Assembly (NCBI RefSeq): GCF_004343705.1
Contig: NZ_SKFH01000011.1
Span: 1 to 64,000, forward strand
DNA from: Flaviaesturariibacter aridisoli
Lineage (GTDB): Bacteria; Bacteroidota; Bacteroidia; Chitinophagales; Chitinophagaceae
DNA: 64,000 bases
Direction of reading: 5' to 3'
Every line of letters begins with the position of its first letter. Positions within the stretch are counted from its first letter, which is position 1. The notes under the pieces are model-generated. The model did no database searches and was not told the origin of the DNA. It was given only the letters and a program-made list of their open reading frames with translations. Positions 7,511 through 15,556 of this stretch are shown one piece after another. The position numbers and the translations under genes are program-made.

Positions 7511-8638
7511 ATGGCAGGCAAGGCGCGTCGATTCGTACGGCGGTTCTATCTCGGGATGAATATCGCCGTGGTAGTTCTGTTCCTGCTGTCTTGCCTGGCC
7601 TCTTACCTGCACCCGGCACGCTGGTGGTTTTTCGCCGTGCTGGGCCTCGGCTTCGCCGCCACACTGGTTACGCTCATCCTCTTCTTTTTCTTTTCGCTGA
7701 TCATCAAGCCGCGCTATTCGCTGATCTCACTCGGCGCGCTGGTGCTGGGCTGTAAAAGCATTTTCGTGTTCTTCGCCCTCAGCGGCGCGGGCAGCACCCG
7801 CGCGGGCTACGCGCCCCCAAAGGGCGCCCACACCCTGCGGGTGGTGCAGTGGAACGTAGCCCGCTTCATCGAGCAGCGGCGCAACAACAACGAGGGCAGC
7901 CAGACGCGCCTCAAGATGCTGGAACAGTTGCGGCGCACCAACGCCGACGTGCTTTGCTTCCAGGAATTCATCCAGGCCAGCGGCGAAGAATTCTACGACA
8001 ACCTGGGCTACCTGCGCAAGGAACTCGGCTACCGCTACAGTTACTTCCCGCGCGGGGCGGGCTTTAAGAACTGGTACGGGCAAGCCATCTTCTCGCGCTA
8101 CCCGCTCATCGACACCGGCTATACTTCCTTCCCGAGCCCCGGCACCCCGGAAAAGCTCATCTGGGGCAACATCGTTCTGGGCCAGCGGATCATCCGTATT
8201 TATACAAGCCACCTGCAGTCGTACAAGCTTCGCCCCGAAGACTACGAGCGCATCGAGAAGATCAAGAACAACGAAGACAGCCTGCTGCCCAATTCGCGCA
8301 GTATCTGGACGAAGTTGCACCGCGCCACCACCATCCGCGGCACGCAGGCCGACCTCGTGCGCGCCGAGCTCGACCGCTGCTCCTACCCCTTCGTCTTCAC
8401 CGCCGACCTCAACGACGTGCCCAACTCCTACGCCTACCATACGGTGCGCGGCCCGCTGCGCGACGCCTTTTTGGAAAAAGGCTTCGGCGTCGGCCGCACC
8501 TTCAACGCCCTCGCGCCCACCCTGCGCATCGACTACATCTTCACCACCCCCGACTTCGAAGTGCTGCAGTTCCAGCGCGTGGCCCGTGACCTCAGCGACC
8601 ATTACATGCTCGTGGCCGACCTGCAGTGGCGGCGATAG
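7511..8638 (+). CDS. Endonuclease/exonuclease/phosphatase family protein, membrane anchored
   Basis: A 375-residue protein with three N-terminal transmembrane helices (about 15-35, 40-65, 75-95) and an EEP domain from about residue 108. EEP landmarks are visible: VVQWNVARF (Asn), CFQEF (metal-binding Glu), HLQSY, TADLNDVPNS (D-x-N) and the final LSDHYML (Ser-Asp-His). The family hydrolyses phosphodiesters in nucleic acids, sphingolipids or phosphoinositides. The membrane anchor plus soluble EEP domain is common in Bacteroidota and its substrate is unknown. It starts at an ATG just after a TAATTTG sequence. Confidence 0.88.
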   Translation: MAGKARRFVRRFYLGMNIAVVVLFLLSCLASYLHPARWWFFAVLGLGFAATLVTLILFFFFSLIIKPRYSLISLGALVLGCKSIFVFFALSGAGSTRAGYAPPKGAHTLRVVQWNVARFIEQRRNNNEGSQTRLKMLEQLRRTNADVLCFQEFIQASGEEFYDNLGYLRKELGYRYSYFPRGAGFKNWYGQAIFSRYPLIDTGYTSFPSPGTPEKLIWGNIVLGQRIIRIYTSHLQSYKLRPEDYERIEKIKNNEDSLLPNSRSIWTKLHRATTIRGTQADLVRAELDRCSYPFVFTADLNDVPNSYAYHTVRGPLRDAFLEKGFGVGRTFNALAPTLRIDYIFTTPDFEVLQFQRVARDLSDHYMLVADLQWRR

Positions 8639-8641
8639 AAT

Positions 8642-8793
8642 CGTGAGGCGTCAGGCGTCAGCCGTGAGCCGTGAGCGAAGAAGAAGAACGCTCTTCTCCT
8701 TGCATTCAAATGCCGCGACAGATGCAATTTCGATGAAGTTGTTACCTTCCTCAGGCCATTTCATCCGCTCTCGGGCGACGGCTCACGCCTGAC
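8642..8793. repeat. Iterated GTGAGCCGTCAGCC words, inverted pair
   Basis: The left arm (8642-8673) has tandem variants of gtgagccgt/gtcaggc; the right arm (about 8771-8793) is the inverse (gacggctcacgcctgacg). The same family is found as inverted pairs at 10403-10510, 26938-27006 and 40198-40312. The right arm ends ten bases before the -7 box of the cysS leader. Confidence 0.65.
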
Positions 8794-8803
8794 GAACTTC
8801 CCC

Positions 8804-8811
8804 TATCTTTG
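8804..8811 (+). promoter_or_regulatory. -7 type promoter box before the cysS leader ORF
   Basis: TATCTTTG is an exact TAnnTTTG match, six bases before the leader ATG at 8818. No TTTG (-33) is visible at the usual distance. The predicted transcript would start only a few bases before, or at, the leader start codon. Confidence 0.6.
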
Positions 8812-8817
8812 ACCCTA

Positions 8818-8859
8818 ATGATCCCGAAGTACCCTTTCTCCGCCTGTTGTTGTTGCTGA
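8818..8859 (+). CDS. Cysteine-rich leader peptide upstream of cysS (MIPKYPFSACCCC)
   Basis: A 13-codon ORF, ATG at 8818 and TGA at 8857, whose last four codons are cysteine (TGT TGT TGT TGC, 8845-8856). It lies 52 bp upstream of the cysteinyl-tRNA synthetase start and directly after a perfect -7 box. A run of the cognate codon at the end of a tiny ORF is the hallmark of ribosome-mediated attenuation, as in the his, leu and trp leaders. I infer that ribosomes stall here when charged Cys-tRNA is low and so raise cysS expression. The ORF is too short to be a working protein and codes for nothing recognisable apart from the Cys run. Confidence 0.75.
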   Translation: MIPKYPFSACCCC

Positions 8860-8888
8860 TCCCGAGCGACCGGTACTTTCTTTTATTT
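8827..8888 (+). promoter_or_regulatory. Candidate attenuator stem of cysS leader
   Basis: The sequence aagtacc (8827-8833, within the leader ORF) is exactly complementary to ggtactt (8872-8878), which is followed by a T-rich stretch (8878-8888). A ribosome stalled on the first Cys codon would cover the left arm and block this stem; a ribosome that reaches the stop codon and leaves would allow it. A further 6-bp match, atgatc at 8818-8823 with gatcat at 8889-8894, could extend the pairing. The stem is short and the loop long (38 nt), so the terminator role is a hypothesis. Confidence 0.4.
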
Positions 8889-8911
8889 GATCATTTTCCC
8901 CTCTTATTATC

Positions 8912-10405
8912 ATGAGCACCCTCAAGGTTTATAATTCGTATACACGCGAAAAGGAAGAATTCAGGTCCATCACACCCGGCCACGTAGGCATGTACGTGTG
9001 CGGACCGACCGTCAGCGGTGAGAGCCACCTCGGCCACGCCCGGCCCTACATCACCTTCGACGTGGTGTATCGCTACCTCACCCACCTGGGCTATAAGGTG
9101 CGCTACGTGCGCAACATCACCGACGCCGGCCACTTTGAAGAGGAAGGCCGCGCCGCCGAAGACAAGATCTCCAAAAAGGCCGTGCTCGAAAAGCTGGAGC
9201 CGATGGAGTTGGTGCAGAAATATACCAACCTGTTTCACTGGGCGATGGCGCAGTTCAACACCATCCCGCCTTCGATCGAACCGACGGCCACCGGCCATAT
9301 CGTGGAGCAGATCGGGATGATCCAGGAGCTCATCCGCCAGGACTATGCCTACGAGGTGAATGGCTCCGTGTATTTCGATGTAAAAAAATACGCCGCCGGC
9401 CACGATTACGGCAAGCTGTCGGGCCGCGTGCTCGACGAGCTGCTCAACACCACGCGCGAACTCGAAGGGCAGGATGAAAAACGCAACAAGGAAGACTTCG
9501 CATTGTGGAAGTCGGCGCCGCCCGAGCATATCATGCGCTGGCAAAGCCCCTGGGGCGAAGGCTTCCCGGGCTGGCACATCGAGTGCTCCGCCATGGCCAC
9601 CAAGTACCTCGGCGCACAGTTCGACATCCACGGCGGCGGCATGGACCTCCAGTTCCCGCACCACGAAAGCGAGATCGCGCAGAGCACCATCTGCAACCAC
9701 ATACCGCCCGTGCGCTACTGGATGCACAACAACATGATCACCATCAACGGGCGCAAGATGGGCAAGAGCTACAACAACGTGATCAAGCTCACCGAGCTGT
9801 TCAGCGGTAACCATCCCGAGCTCGAAAAAGCATACGCGCCGATGACCGTGCGCTTCTTCATCCTGCAAACGCACTACCGCTCCACGCTCGATTTCTCCAA
9901 CGAGGCCCTGCAGGCAGCGGAGAAAGGACTGAAGCGGCTGATGGAACCCTACCAATGGTTTCAGCAGCTGCCGATGCCCGTCATTGGCGAAGGCACCGAT
10001 GCCGAGCTGGACAAGAAAGTACGCCACCTGCTCGTGGAGCTCGACGACTTCATGAACGACGACTTTAACACGGCGCGCGTGCTGGCCAACCTCTTCGAGC
10101 TCGTGCCGGTGCTCAACTCCTTCAAGGATAAGGTGCTGCCGCTGGAGGCGCTCAGCTACGAAACGCTGCAGTGGCTCCAAAAGAAGCTGAAGCTGTTTGT
10201 GGAAGATATCCTGGGCCTGCGGACGGAAGACGAAGCCGGCTCCGGAAAGCTCAAAAGCGTGATCGACATCCTGATCGACCTGCGCAAGGAAGCCCGCGCC
10301 AGCAAAGACTGGAAGACCTCCGACCGCATCCGCAACCAGCTCGCCGAAGCCGGCATCCAGCTGAAGGATGAAAAAGACGGCGGTATGAGCTGGACGCTAT
10401 CGTGA
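8912..10405 (+). CDS. cysS: Cysteinyl-tRNA synthetase
   Basis: A 497-residue class I aminoacyl-tRNA synthetase that charges tRNA-Cys in the cytoplasm. The HIGH motif is HLGH (39-42), the KMSKS motif is KMGKS (282-286), and the zinc ligands that select cysteine are C30, C225, H250 and E254, all in place. The C-terminal helical region (about 365-497) carries the DALR-type anticodon-binding part. Length is normal. Upstream is a tiny ORF ending in four Cys codons with its own promoter box, so the gene is probably controlled by attenuation. A 15-bp hairpin at 10443-10478 ends the transcript. Confidence 0.97.
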   Translation: MSTLKVYNSYTREKEEFRSITPGHVGMYVCGPTVSGESHLGHARPYITFDVVYRYLTHLGYKVRYVRNITDAGHFEEEGRAAEDKISKKAVLEKLEPMELVQKYTNLFHWAMAQFNTIPPSIEPTATGHIVEQIGMIQELIRQDYAYEVNGSVYFDVKKYAAGHDYGKLSGRVLDELLNTTRELEGQDEKRNKEDFALWKSAPPEHIMRWQSPWGEGFPGWHIECSAMATKYLGAQFDIHGGGMDLQFPHHESEIAQSTICNHIPPVRYWMHNNMITINGRKMGKSYNNVIKLTELFSGNHPELEKAYAPMTVRFFILQTHYRSTLDFSNEALQAAEKGLKRLMEPYQWFQQLPMPVIGEGTDAELDKKVRHLLVELDDFMNDDFNTARVLANLFELVPVLNSFKDKVLPLEALSYETLQWLQKKLKLFVEDILGLRTEDEAGSGKLKSVIDILIDLRKEARASKDWKTSDRIRNQLAEAGIQLKDEKDGGMSWTLS

Positions 10406-10510
10406 GCCGTCAGCCGTGAACCGTGAGCGCGCGTTGCGACTTAAGAATAAAGGATGCTCCAGGGCATCCTTTATTCTTTATTGGCATAAGCATTCACGGC
10501 TGACGGCTCA
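10403..10510. repeat. Iterated GTGAGCCGTCAGCC inverted pair around a terminator
   Basis: The arm tgagccgtcagccgtgaa (10403-10420) is inverted as ttcacggctgacggctca (10493-10510). The two arms nest around the perfect terminator hairpin at 10443-10478, so the whole spacer between cysS and mnmD can fold on itself. Confidence 0.7.
10443..10478. terminator. Bidirectional terminator between cysS and mnmD
   Basis: A perfect 15-bp stem (10443-10457 with 10464-10478; arms aagaataaaggatgc/gcatcctttattctt) with a 6-nt loop. The A/T-rich stem ends give T-runs on both strands, so it can serve the convergent cysS and mnmD. Confidence 0.8.
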
Positions 10511-11176
10511 CGGCTGACGTATGGCCCGCACCATCTCCCGTTTTCCCCAGGGGCCGGGCGGCTTCGTTACGGTAAAACCCGCCTCCATCATGGCGCGGCG
10601 CACGACCGTCTTGGAGCAATAGGTCACCAGCGCGCCACCGGGCAGGAGCAGCTCGTACATCTGCCGGAAGCGCGTGGACGTCCACAGCTCGGGCTGCGAG
10701 GAAGGCGCGAACGCATCGTAATATACCAGGTGATATAAGCCGGTCAGTTGCAGTTCCTCCACGGTGCTTTCTTCTTTGCGTATGGTGAAGTAATCGGACA
10801 GCTTTGTCTCCATAGCCCAGGGCGCCGCGTGCAGTTGCAGAAAGAGTTCGCGCGCGCCGAGCAGCGCGCCGTAGTTGAGAGCAAGCGCTTCTTCCGGCGG
10901 TATGGGAAACGCTTCTACTGTTACGTATTGCACGGGCAGCTGCCGCGCCGCTGCTTCGAGGGCCGTCAGCAGGGCATTAAGACCGGTGCCGAAGCCGAGC
11001 TCAAATACCGACAACGGAGCCCCACCGAACCGCTCCAGGGCGTACTGGAACCCGGCTTCAAGAAACACGTGCCGCGACTCTTCCAACGCCCCGTGGCGGG
11101 AATGATACGTGCCGCGCTTGTCGGCGAATTCAAGTGTCTGCGAACCGTCTTTGGTGACGATGATCTTTCGCTCCAT
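10508..11176 (-). CDS. mnmD: tRNA (mnm5s2U34)-methyltransferase, standalone MnmD
   Basis: A 222-residue SAM-dependent methyltransferase corresponding to the N-terminal half of E. coli MnmC; in Bacteroidota this half is usually a separate gene. It methylates nm5(s2)U34 to mnm5(s2)U34 in tRNA wobble positions. Visible are the opening KIIVTKDGSQTLEF, the SAM-binding VFELGFGTGLNALLT, YVTVEAFPI, and the catalytic region VYYDAFAPSSQPELW. GGALVTYCSKTVVRRAMMEAG is a typical family ending. It is divergent from the DNA glycosylase gene with only 25 bp between starts, so the promoters must overlap the coding ends. Confidence 0.93.
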   Translation of the reverse strand: MERKIIVTKDGSQTLEFADKRGTYHSRHGALEESRHVFLEAGFQYALERFGGAPLSVFELGFGTGLNALLTALEAAARQLPVQYVTVEAFPIPPEEALALNYGALLGARELFLQLHAAPWAMETKLSDYFTIRKEESTVEELQLTGLYHLVYYDAFAPSSQPELWTSTRFRQMYELLLPGGALVTYCSKTVVRRAMMEAGFTVTKPPGPWGKREMVRAIRQP

Positions 11177-11201
11177 GCCGCGAAGTTCGCTACTTTCGGA
11201 T

Positions 11202-11801
11202 ATGGACTACATAGACCATCTTTCCAAAGACCGCAAGCTGGCCTCCGTATTGCGCGCACAGGATCCCGTTGCGCTGGAGCCGCGCAAGAACATTTGCCTG
11301 CGCCTCTGCGCCTCCATCATGAGCCAGCAGCTTTCCACCAAGGTGGCCAAAGTGCTCTTTCACCGCTTCCTGGAATTATACGGCGGCAAAGAGCCGAAGC
11401 CCGCGCAGATCGCCGCCACGCCCTTCGAGCAGCTGCGCGGCATCGGCCTCAGCAACGCCAAGGCGCAGTATGTACTCAACGTAGCGCAGTTCTTCATCGA
11501 CCAGAAAATTGATGAAAAGAAGCTGCGCAAAATGAGCGACGAAGAAGTGATCGAACTACTCACTCAGATCAAAGGTGTCGGCCGCTGGACCGTAGAAATG
11601 CTGTTGATGTTCACCCTCGGCCGCGAAGACGTGTTCGCCGTCGACGACTACGGCATCCAGGTGGCCATGAAAAAGCTCTACAAACTGGATGACAGCAACA
11701 AGAAAGAATTCAAATTGAAGATGCAAGGCATTGCAGCCAAATGGGCACCCTACCGCACCTATGCCTGCCGGCATTTGTGGGATTGGAAGGACGGCGGTTA
11801 A
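11202..11801 (+). CDS. DNA-3-methyladenine glycosylase II family (HhH-GPD)
   Basis: A 199-residue base-excision repair glycosylase of the HhH-GPD superfamily. The helix-hairpin-helix is LLTQIKGVGRWTVEMLLMF and the catalytic aspartate lies in VFAVDDYGIQ, both in canonical spacing. The opening CLRLCASIMSQQLSTKVA is also typical for AlkA/MAG-like members. It removes alkylated bases such as 3-methyladenine. I chose ATG 11202 over an upstream in-frame ATG because the extra residues overlap mnmD on the other strand; a TACTTTCG box ends three bases before 11202, suggesting a leaderless mRNA. There are no Cys residues for an Fe-S cluster, unlike MutY/Nth. Confidence 0.92.
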   Translation: MDYIDHLSKDRKLASVLRAQDPVALEPRKNICLRLCASIMSQQLSTKVAKVLFHRFLELYGGKEPKPAQIAATPFEQLRGIGLSNAKAQYVLNVAQFFIDQKIDEKKLRKMSDEEVIELLTQIKGVGRWTVEMLLMFTLGREDVFAVDDYGIQVAMKKLYKLDDSNKKEFKLKMQGIAAKWAPYRTYACRHLWDWKDGG

Positions 11802-11911
11802 TCAGGTGACCGGTTAATCGATTAATAGGTTAATTGGTGGTTTCCCATCAATTCATGCCGACCACAATCCAGGCAATTAATTTATTAAAATATCAACCGG
11901 TTAACCGGTCA
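11802..11911. repeat. Iterated GGTTAATnGATTAAT words, inverted pair
   Basis: The spacer between the convergent glycosylase and epimerase genes holds a left arm with accggttaatcgattaata and a right arm with caattaatttattaaaata then accggttaaccggt. It is a further word family with the same inverted architecture and may serve as a bidirectional transcription end. Confidence 0.5.
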
Positions 11912-13015
11912 TCAATAGACCCAACTTCCGCTCAGCCATTCCTTCTTCGGCTTCGCTCCCAGCCCGGGCGCGTCGTTCACGTCAATGACACCTTTGGCCG
12001 CATAGTGGATCCCCCCTTCGATCGGGTCTTCGGTAAACATCAGCGGCGTGTCGAAATCGCAGTAGCGGATCGCATCGTTGCAAAGTGCGAAATGGGCAGC
12101 GGCCGTCATACCGAGCCGGCTTTCCATGAACCCGCCGACCTGTAGCTTGAGCCCTGCAGCAGCGCCCATGCGGGCCACCTTCAGGGCTTTGTATAATCCG
12201 CCGGCCTTGCCAAGCTTGATGTTGAACTCCGGGCAGGCCTTTATGCGGATGAGCCGCTCCGCATCGTGCTCGTCGCCGCAACTTTCATCCGCCATGATGG
12301 GGATGGGACTGACGAACGAGAGTGCCGGCAGGTCGAGGAATTGCCAGCGCGGGATCGGTTCTTCGCAGTGCTCGATGCCGAAGGGGGCCAGTGCCTGCAA
12401 CACGCCAAGCGCATAGCCGGCGTCGCGCCACCCCTGGTTAGCGTCGGTGCGCAGCGGATGGTCGGGGCCGATCGCTTCCCGGATGGCCCGGATGCGGGCC
12501 ACATCCAGCTCCAGCTCCTGGCCGAGCTTCACCTTAATGGCGGGAAAGCCTTGCGCCACAAACCGTGCGGCGTCGGCGGCCATCTTTTCGGGCGCGCCGA
12601 TCGACACGGTCATATCCGTTTCCAGGACCTTTCCCTTTTTCCCTCCCAGGAAGGCATAGAGCGGCTGCCCGGCTGCCTGCGCCGCGAGGTCGTGCAGGGC
12701 CATATCGAAGGCGCTTTTAACCGAGCTGTTGCCATAGATAAGCCCATCCATCGCCGCTACTGCGCCCGCGATATCGGTATAGTCGCGGCCCTTCAGGATC
12801 CGGGCGAAATACTGTCCTACCACGAAGCAGGTATCGAGGCTTTCGCCGTTGATGGTCATATACGGACTGCATTCGCCCCAGCCCTCCCGGCCGTCGTCGG
12901 CCTGCAGGCACACCGCGAGGTTCTGAACGGCTTCGATGGGACCAAGCGAAATAACAAAGGGCTCGCGAAGCGGCACCAGCATACGGTGCAGGGAGATCGA
13001 TCGGATGGCCGGCAT
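11912..13015 (-). CDS. Dipeptide epimerase (enolase superfamily)
   Basis: A 367-residue enzyme of the muconate lactonising subgroup of the enolase superfamily, most like L-Ala-D/L-Glu epimerases used to recycle murein peptides. Catalytic features are visible: K161-x-K163 (KVK), metal ligands D191 (TDAN), E218/E219 (HCEEP) and D243 (MADES), and the opposite-face lysine K267 in NIKLGKAGG. The capping domain occupies about 1-125. Specificity for Ala-Glu or other dipeptides cannot be decided without structural comparison. It is a single gene; the glycosylase converges on it and the lipoprotein gene diverges from it. Confidence 0.9.
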   Translation of the reverse strand: MPAIRSISLHRMLVPLREPFVISLGPIEAVQNLAVCLQADDGREGWGECSPYMTINGESLDTCFVVGQYFARILKGRDYTDIAGAVAAMDGLIYGNSSVKSAFDMALHDLAAQAAGQPLYAFLGGKKGKVLETDMTVSIGAPEKMAADAARFVAQGFPAIKVKLGQELELDVARIRAIREAIGPDHPLRTDANQGWRDAGYALGVLQALAPFGIEHCEEPIPRWQFLDLPALSFVSPIPIMADESCGDEHDAERLIRIKACPEFNIKLGKAGGLYKALKVARMGAAAGLKLQVGGFMESRLGMTAAAHFALCNDAIRYCDFDTPLMFTEDPIEGGIHYAAKGVIDVNDAPGLGAKPKKEWLSGSWVY

Positions 13016-13098
13016 GGTATAAGGTTTTGTGAAAGAAAGTGTGGAAAGCCGAGTTGCGCATGGTTTTGGCTAACTGGAGCCAAATTATCGATCCGACC

Positions 13099-13635
13099 AT
13101 GAAAAACCTAATCGTTCTGAGCGCGGCCGTCCTCGCCCTGGCCAGTTGCAGCAAAAAAGTGACCGAGCTGCCGGAGGCCACCGATTCGGGTTCTAACACG
13201 TTCGGGGCCCGCGTCAATGGTGAGCTGTGGGCGCCGCAAGGCAAAGGGATTCTGCCGCACGCACCCCTGCTCGAAGCCTCGTTTGCCGGCAACGACAACT
13301 ACGTGATCAACGCACGCAACATCAGCAAGAGCCCTACCGAGACCGAGTTCGAGATCTACCTCCAAGGTGTGACCCGGCCCGGAACCTATGCGCTCAATCA
13401 AACTACGGAGCTTCGCCCTGCCCATACCGCCTCTTATGCCTATTTCGTGGAGCGTACCCTTACGCCCACCCACCAATGGATGACCAATGCACAAACCACC
13501 GGGACGGTGGTCATTACCAAGGTGGACAAGAACGCGCACGTTCTTGCCGGCACTTTCTCCTTCCGCGCAACCGACCGCAACGGAGGTGAGGTGCTCGACG
13601 TGACCGAAGGCCGCTTCGACCTGACCATCCAGTAA
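13099..13635 (+). CDS. Lipoprotein of the DUF6252 type
   Basis: A 178-residue protein with a lipoprotein signal peptide ending in LASC (Cys at residue 17), so it should be lipidated and membrane anchored. The mature part has the pattern seen in Bacteroidota DUF6252-like lipoproteins: FGARVNGELWAP early, a central beta-rich region, and the ending GTFSFRATDRNG...VTEGRFDLTIQ. The role is unknown; the fold is a beta-sandwich by pattern. ATG 13099 was chosen because it begins the signal peptide; an upstream ATG in frame adds 20 non-signal residues. A terminator follows at 13718. Confidence 0.8.
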   Translation: MKNLIVLSAAVLALASCSKKVTELPEATDSGSNTFGARVNGELWAPQGKGILPHAPLLEASFAGNDNYVINARNISKSPTETEFEIYLQGVTRPGTYALNQTTELRPAHTASYAYFVERTLTPTHQWMTNAQTTGTVVITKVDKNAHVLAGTFSFRATDRNGGEVLDVTEGRFDLTIQ

Positions 13636-13717
13636 GGAAGAGGCCGGTTAATGGTTAGTGGTCAACTTTTTCGGGGAGAACGCCTCCCACCCGTACTTCT
13701 ACGGTTTACAGGAAAGA

Positions 13718-13746
13718 AAACCCTCCGATTGGAGGGTTTCTTTTTT
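13718..13746. terminator. Terminator after the DUF6252-like lipoprotein gene
   Basis: A perfect 9-bp stem aaaccctcc/ggagggttt (13718-13726 with 13731-13739) with a 4-nt loop and a T-run on the plus strand. The A-run before it gives a weaker terminator for the convergent gene. Confidence 0.85.
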
Positions 13747-14609
13747 TACGGATTGGTAAAGCGGATGGAAAAGGGCAGCTTGACCCGGTTGCCGGAGGGC
13801 GCCGCTACAACCAGCACGCCTTGCTCGCTCACGGGGCCTTTCTTACGATTGTTGCTGCGCACCCGCACGCTGCGGCCGTCGGTGGAGGTAAACAGGTTCC
13901 GGACGCTCGTGCCGACCTCGGCGCCGACCACGAGGTGGGCCAGCGGCTGCTGCACGGTAACGGTGCCACACCAGGCCGCCTTGCCCATAGGGTCGGCTGC
14001 ACAATCCCTGTCGCGACGGAGCAGCACGGTGTAACGTTTTTGCAAGGCAGTGGCTTCGGCTGCCAGCGCTTCCTCAGAATAGCTTTGAAAGCGACCCAGA
14101 AGCGCAGCCAACACGGCATCATCGGCGGCAACGCCGCGATCGCCTTTCGCCGTGTAATAAACGAGCGTGTAGTCGTCTGCGCCCAGGTGCGCCGCTACGA
14201 GCGCCGTAGCCGTATCGCCATTGTCGCGGTTGAACATTACGAAGCGGAGGCAGGAAAAGCCGGCCAGGTGCCGCGCCGCTGTATCGCGCGCCAGTATCCG
14301 GATCACGGAGTCGTCCTTCATCTCCATGGCCTGTATACCCAGCAGGCTATCGAGCAGCGCCATCGAACCCGGCCGGTCTGGCCGCTTCGACTCGATGTGC
14401 AGTTCCACCCGCCGCGAAGTATCGGCAGAGTACAGCAGGTCGTAGCTCGCTTTGTCGCCCGGGTGGCCATAATAGCGAAGCACCTGGAAGTGCGCCGGGT
14501 TGTAGCGGAGCGAGATGCCGGGCTCCACGAACAGCAGGGTATCATCCTGCGCGGCAGCGGCGACAGGCAGCAACAGAACAGCAAGCAGGATGCGAAGGAA
14601 CGGGCTCAT
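13746..14609 (-). CDS. Secreted protein of unknown function
   Basis: A 287-residue protein with a signal peptide (MSPFLRILLAVLLLPVAAAA, cleavage near residue 20). The mature part looks like a mixed alpha/beta periplasmic protein with one Cys pair (CxLR region and ADPMGKAAWCG). I recognise no domain. It lies 29 bp downstream of the SRPBCC gene on the same strand and may be the last gene of that unit. The stop codon is inside the T-run of the terminator at 13718-13746. Confidence 0.65.
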   Translation of the reverse strand: MSPFLRILLAVLLLPVAAAAQDDTLLFVEPGISLRYNPAHFQVLRYYGHPGDKASYDLLYSADTSRRVELHIESKRPDRPGSMALLDSLLGIQAMEMKDDSVIRILARDTAARHLAGFSCLRFVMFNRDNGDTATALVAAHLGADDYTLVYYTAKGDRGVAADDAVLAALLGRFQSYSEEALAAEATALQKRYTVLLRRDRDCAADPMGKAAWCGTVTVQQPLAHLVVGAEVGTSVRNLFTSTDGRSVRVRSNNRKKGPVSEQGVLVVAAPSGNRVKLPFSIRFTNP

Positions 14610-14638
14610 GCGGATGGTTTGTGCGGCGAAGGTACGTC

Positions 14639-15136
14639 CTACGAACCTGCTACCGCTTGCTTCGCCAGCAGTTCGTCGAGGTTGCCGTGGGCCATCGTGA
14701 AGCCGCCTTTGAAACCCATCTCCACGATCCGCTGCAGCGACTCGGGTGTGGCGAAGTCGATGTCGATGGTCACCAGGGTGCCGTCGCCGTCGGCGCTGAA
14801 GCGGTTCTGCCAGTGCATGTTGGGAAAGGCCTCGGCCGCATGGCCGTGCTCGTCGGTAAAGGCATCGCGCGCGCTGAAGCTTTCACCGGCAACAATGGTC
14901 TCATAATCCACGCGGCAGTAGTGGCGCGCGCCTTCGGGGCTTTCCATATAGTAGCGCCAGGCGCCGCCGGGGCGAAAGTCCATGGCCACGGTCACCGCCT
15001 TCCAGGGGCGCGGCGCCCACCATTGCTCGAGCAGCTCCGATTCGGTCCAGGCCTTCCAGACCGCTTCCGGAGCGGCTGCAAAACGACGCGTGATGTGGAG
15101 GCGGCGGTCGCCGTCCTGGGTGATCTCTGTTTGCAT
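14639..15136 (-). CDS. SRPBCC (AHSA1-type) domain protein
   Basis: A 165-residue START/Bet v1-like protein of the AHSA1 subfamily. Family landmarks are ITRRFAAAPEAVWKAWTESELLEQWWAP at the start (shown here in part), FRPGGAWRYYM, and the ending GFKGGFTMAHGNLDELL, which forms the C-terminal helix over the hydrophobic pocket. It binds an unknown ligand. It starts 5 bp after the ArsR regulator stop; ArsR-SRPBCC gene pairs are a very common arrangement, with the regulator controlling both. Confidence 0.9.
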   Translation of the reverse strand: MQTEITQDGDRRLHITRRFAAAPEAVWKAWTESELLEQWWAPRPWKAVTVAMDFRPGGAWRYYMESPEGARHYCRVDYETIVAGESFSARDAFTDEHGHAAEAFPNMHWQNRFSADGDGTLVTIDIDFATPESLQRIVEMGFKGGFTMAHGNLDELLAKQAVAGS

Positions 15137-15141
15137 ATTGT

Positions 15142-15462
15142 TTATTTTTTGGGTTTCTTCAGGAGTTCGTCCAGCTGGCTGAAGCGCCCTTCCCAGAGCG
15201 CGCGGAAGGGTTGCAGCCAGCGCTCCACTTCTTTCAGCTTTTTCGGGTTGAAATGGTAATATACTTCACGGCCGCTCGGCTTGGTGTGCAGCAGGCCGCA
15301 CTCCGACAGGATCGCCAGGTGCTTCGAAATTGCCTGGCGGCTGCTATCGAAATGGGCCGCCATAGCAGCCGGCGTCAGCGCGCCCGCGGCAAGCAACGCC
15401 AGGATGGCGCGGCGCGTTGGGTCGGCAATGGCCTGGAAAACATCACGTCGGGCTTCGGGCAT
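15142..15462 (-). CDS. ArsR family transcriptional regulator
   Basis: A 106-residue winged-helix repressor. The family opening [19 protein letters not shown] is followed by the recognition helix region [18 protein letters not shown] and the wing [11 protein letters not shown]. Metal-binding cysteines of the ELCVCDL type are absent, as usual for the ArsR proteins paired with SRPBCC genes, so the signal is probably not a metal. I chose the ATG at 15462 because an upstream candidate at 15495 would translate through the operator palindromes. Two palindromes and a -7 box sit directly upstream, which indicates autoregulation of this gene and the SRPBCC gene. Confidence 0.9.
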   Translation of the reverse strand: MPEARRDVFQAIADPTRRAILALLAAGALTPAAMAAHFDSSRQAISKHLAILSECGLLHTKPSGREVYYHFNPKKLKEVERWLQPFRALWEGRFSQLDELLKKPKK

Positions 15463-15466
15463 AAGG

Positions 15467-15507
15467 CAACCATTTGGTTGTTCAAATATAGGCAACCTTT
15501 TGGTTGC
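15467..15507 (-). promoter_or_regulatory. Paired operator palindromes flanking a -7 box (ArsR autoregulation)
   Basis: Two palindromes share the half-site CAACC/GGTTG: caaccatttggttg (15467-15480) and gcaaccttttggttgc (15492-15507). Their centres are 26 bp apart. Between them, read on the minus strand, is TATATTTG (15483-15490), a perfect -7 box for the regulator. A dimer on each palindrome would bracket the promoter, which is strong evidence for repression. Confidence 0.8.
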
Positions 15508-15556
15508 GCGACATTATTTTCGGCAGCGCAGGCCCGGGAAAAATGCAACTGAGCGA

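Noticed and set aside
8639-8911. Known riboswitch upstream of cysS
   Set aside because: No T-box specifier/antiterminator pattern or other riboswitch consensus could be found by eye; the Cys-codon leader explains the region better.
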